Positions 62,801 to 64,000 of a DNA stretch of 64,000 nucleotides are shown here, piece by piece. Both the position numbers and the translations under genes were made by a program. A model generated the notes under the pieces. That model was not told the origin of the DNA. It saw only the letters and a program-made list of their open reading frames with translations, and did no database searches. The first letter of the stretch is position 1; each line of letters opens with the position of its first letter. The stretch comes from Clavelina lepadiformis (taxonomy: Eukaryota > Chordata > Ascidiacea > Aplousobranchia > Clavelinidae): contig NC_135246.1 of the NCBI RefSeq assembly GCF_947623445.1, positions 14,615,856 to 14,679,855 on the forward strand, read 5' to 3'.

Positions 62801-63268
62801 AATTTGTGTATATTCATTTAGACATTTGACCAAAAGGAGTTGCTAGATTGCATCAGCGAATTAGTTAGAGTGGATCAGGACTGGGTGCCCCGCTCCAACA
62901 AAGCGTCGCTTTACATACGGCCTACAATGATTGGCACAGAGGTATATACAGTCAGTAATAACAAACTAATCATATACGTTGACTTGCACTTTGAATGCAA
63001 TTTTAGTGGTGCTTGCAAAGTTGCAATAATAAAAATTTGAGTAAGTTGTTAAAAACGTCTTTTCAGTCAAATTAAGCTTCTATTTTGTATTACCTTTCAT
63101 ATAGCCCAGTCTTGGTGTTCAACGAAGCTTGTCAGCTCTTCTATATTGTATCCTGTCTCCTGTTGGGCCCTACTTCAAAACGGGTACCCTCAATCCTGTT
63201 TCGCTGCTTGCTGACCCAAAATACATCAGGGCAGCTGAAGGTGGCGCCGGTGCTTACAAACTGGGAAG
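59831..63268 (+). CDS. BCAT: second BCAT paralogue, first five recognised exons (3' part outside window)
   Basis: Exons 59831-59863, 60776-60979, 61196-61306, 62822-62941 and 63105-63268 encode the N-terminal half of a BCAT. Exons 2-5 have exactly the same lengths (204, 111, 120, 164 nt) and phases as the corresponding exons of the minus-strand gene, so the two are duplicates. Motifs seen are [60 protein letters not shown] and the catalytic lysine in GAYKLG. The sequence PSLGV before SPVGPYF is closer to ordinary animal BCATs than the minus-strand copy. No later exons occur up to 64000; they must lie beyond the window unless the gene is truncated. Exon 1 has no ATG, so an upstream exon is expected. 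Intron 3 carries a 1.1 kb hAT element. Confidence 0.85.
61498..62621. mobile_element. hAT element, 1.1 kb, in intron 3 of the second BCAT gene
   Basis: The left end CACTGGTGGCCTAAGGTTGG and the reverse-strand right end CAGTAGTGGCTTTAGGGTGA are imperfect inverted repeats followed by GGGGGCC-type GC-rich stretches. The flanks TTCTTCCC (61490-61497) and TTCTCCCC (62622-62629) are an 8 bp TSD with one mismatch. Two open frames (61609-61839, 61872-62102) lie inside but show no transposase motifs. Confidence 0.72.
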
Positions 63269-64000
63269 GTACAGCAGCTTAATGTTGGTTGTTGCAGTGG
63301 TCAGTAAGAGGTGCAGTTGCATTGCTTTTAAGTTATAACCGTTCCACTCGATTTTAATCTTACCAGTTTAAAATCTGTTTGAGAAAAGGTTCACCTATAA
63401 TACGCGGTGATCAATGACCGAGAGATGTAAACACAAAGACCTGAAAGCGGGCTAAGCAGATGTTCCTGCTGCCCTTCTATCAAGTGTTGTATCAAGTATA
63501 TTCTATCAATTCAATCCCAATCCACTTACAGTCGGTGGATATTTGGCTACAGCCCTAACTTATGCTCTTGTCAAAGCTTCCAATAAAGTAAACTTTGAGT
63601 CTATATCCTGAACCTGTTGGCGATGCACTCTACCTATTTGTATTAAAGAGCGCATAATAAAACTATCCGTCTTACCGCCAAAGGGTATTAAACCTTTTCA
63701 AATAGGAATAGAAAACATGGTAATTGATCGCTACAGGACTGTAGGACTATGTGTTTTAATAAGGCGGCTAAGTACATATCTATTGCAATGAAATAAAGGT
63801 AACGCGTTCTCCAAGTTTTCTTCATACAGTATCATGCAATCCGATTACACATTTCTAATTTCTGAGCTCTTGAATGTTATAAATAACGCCCTAATAGGCT
63901 TAAATGACTTTTAACTTAAGCTAAGAAAGACCACGCTTTGATAATTAATATGTTGCATTAACAACCAAAGCTAATTTCAGCAGTAACAAGGTTGGTTACA
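63269..64000 (+). other. intron of the second BCAT gene (continues past the window)
   Basis: Follows the donor after exon 5. I searched for the next conserved BCAT exon (NYGPT...VLWLYG) and did not find it, so this is intron to the window edge. Confidence 0.5.

Noticed and set aside
1-64000. CRISPR arrays, bacterial operons, rRNA or tRNA genes
   Set aside because: The tandem units at 17.2-18.3 kb are transposon subterminal repeats, not spacer-separated repeats. No tRNA or rRNA signature was noticed by eye, although a covariance-model scan was not possible.

Overview
This is eukaryotic nuclear DNA: AT-rich, with short spliced exons, GT-AG introns and many small DNA transposons. The genes are animal genes (kinesin-2 family motor, shugoshin, rhodopsin-family receptor, ZP-domain, kringle and claudin-like proteins). 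Compact genes, short introns and a frequent TAGGCCTA palindrome would fit an ascidian tunicate such as Ciona; that assignment is inference, as nothing in the window proves the species. I rebuilt eight protein-coding genes by joining exons by hand. Seven have complete coding chains whose summed exon lengths are multiples of three; the eighth runs off the right edge. Layout: 767-3596 (+) secreted or membrane EGF + ZP-domain protein; 8019-9534 (+) calmodulin-like EF-hand protein with a basic tail; 11204-24409 (-) KIF17/OSM-3-type kinesin in 19 coding exons; 28011-30690 (+) secreted single-kringle protein; 32184-34777 (+) beta-adrenergic-like GPCR; 41094-43047 (+) claudin-like tetraspan protein with a long N-terminal tail; 49386-53340 (+) shugoshin; 54005-56512 (-) and 59831-63268+ (+) two branched-chain aminotransferase (BCAT) paralogues, head to head. 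The genes share no pathway beyond the BCAT pair; this looks like an ordinary metazoan gene neighbourhood. The 6.3 kb regions at 34.8-41.1 kb and 43.0-49.4 kb are gene-poor. The most striking layer is transposon structure. Element ends could be placed to the base from target-site duplications (TSDs): two Mutator-like (MULE) elements with 8-9 bp TSDs and eight hAT-type elements, seven with 8 bp TSDs (three with one mismatch, one weaker) and one whose TSD has decayed. One 1.7 kb hAT element contains two younger hAT insertions. Both MULE-type insertions lie within a few bases of a splice site (a KIF17 donor and an EF-hand gene acceptor), and the TSD copies leave the splice signal unchanged. No CRISPR array, rRNA or tRNA was recognised.
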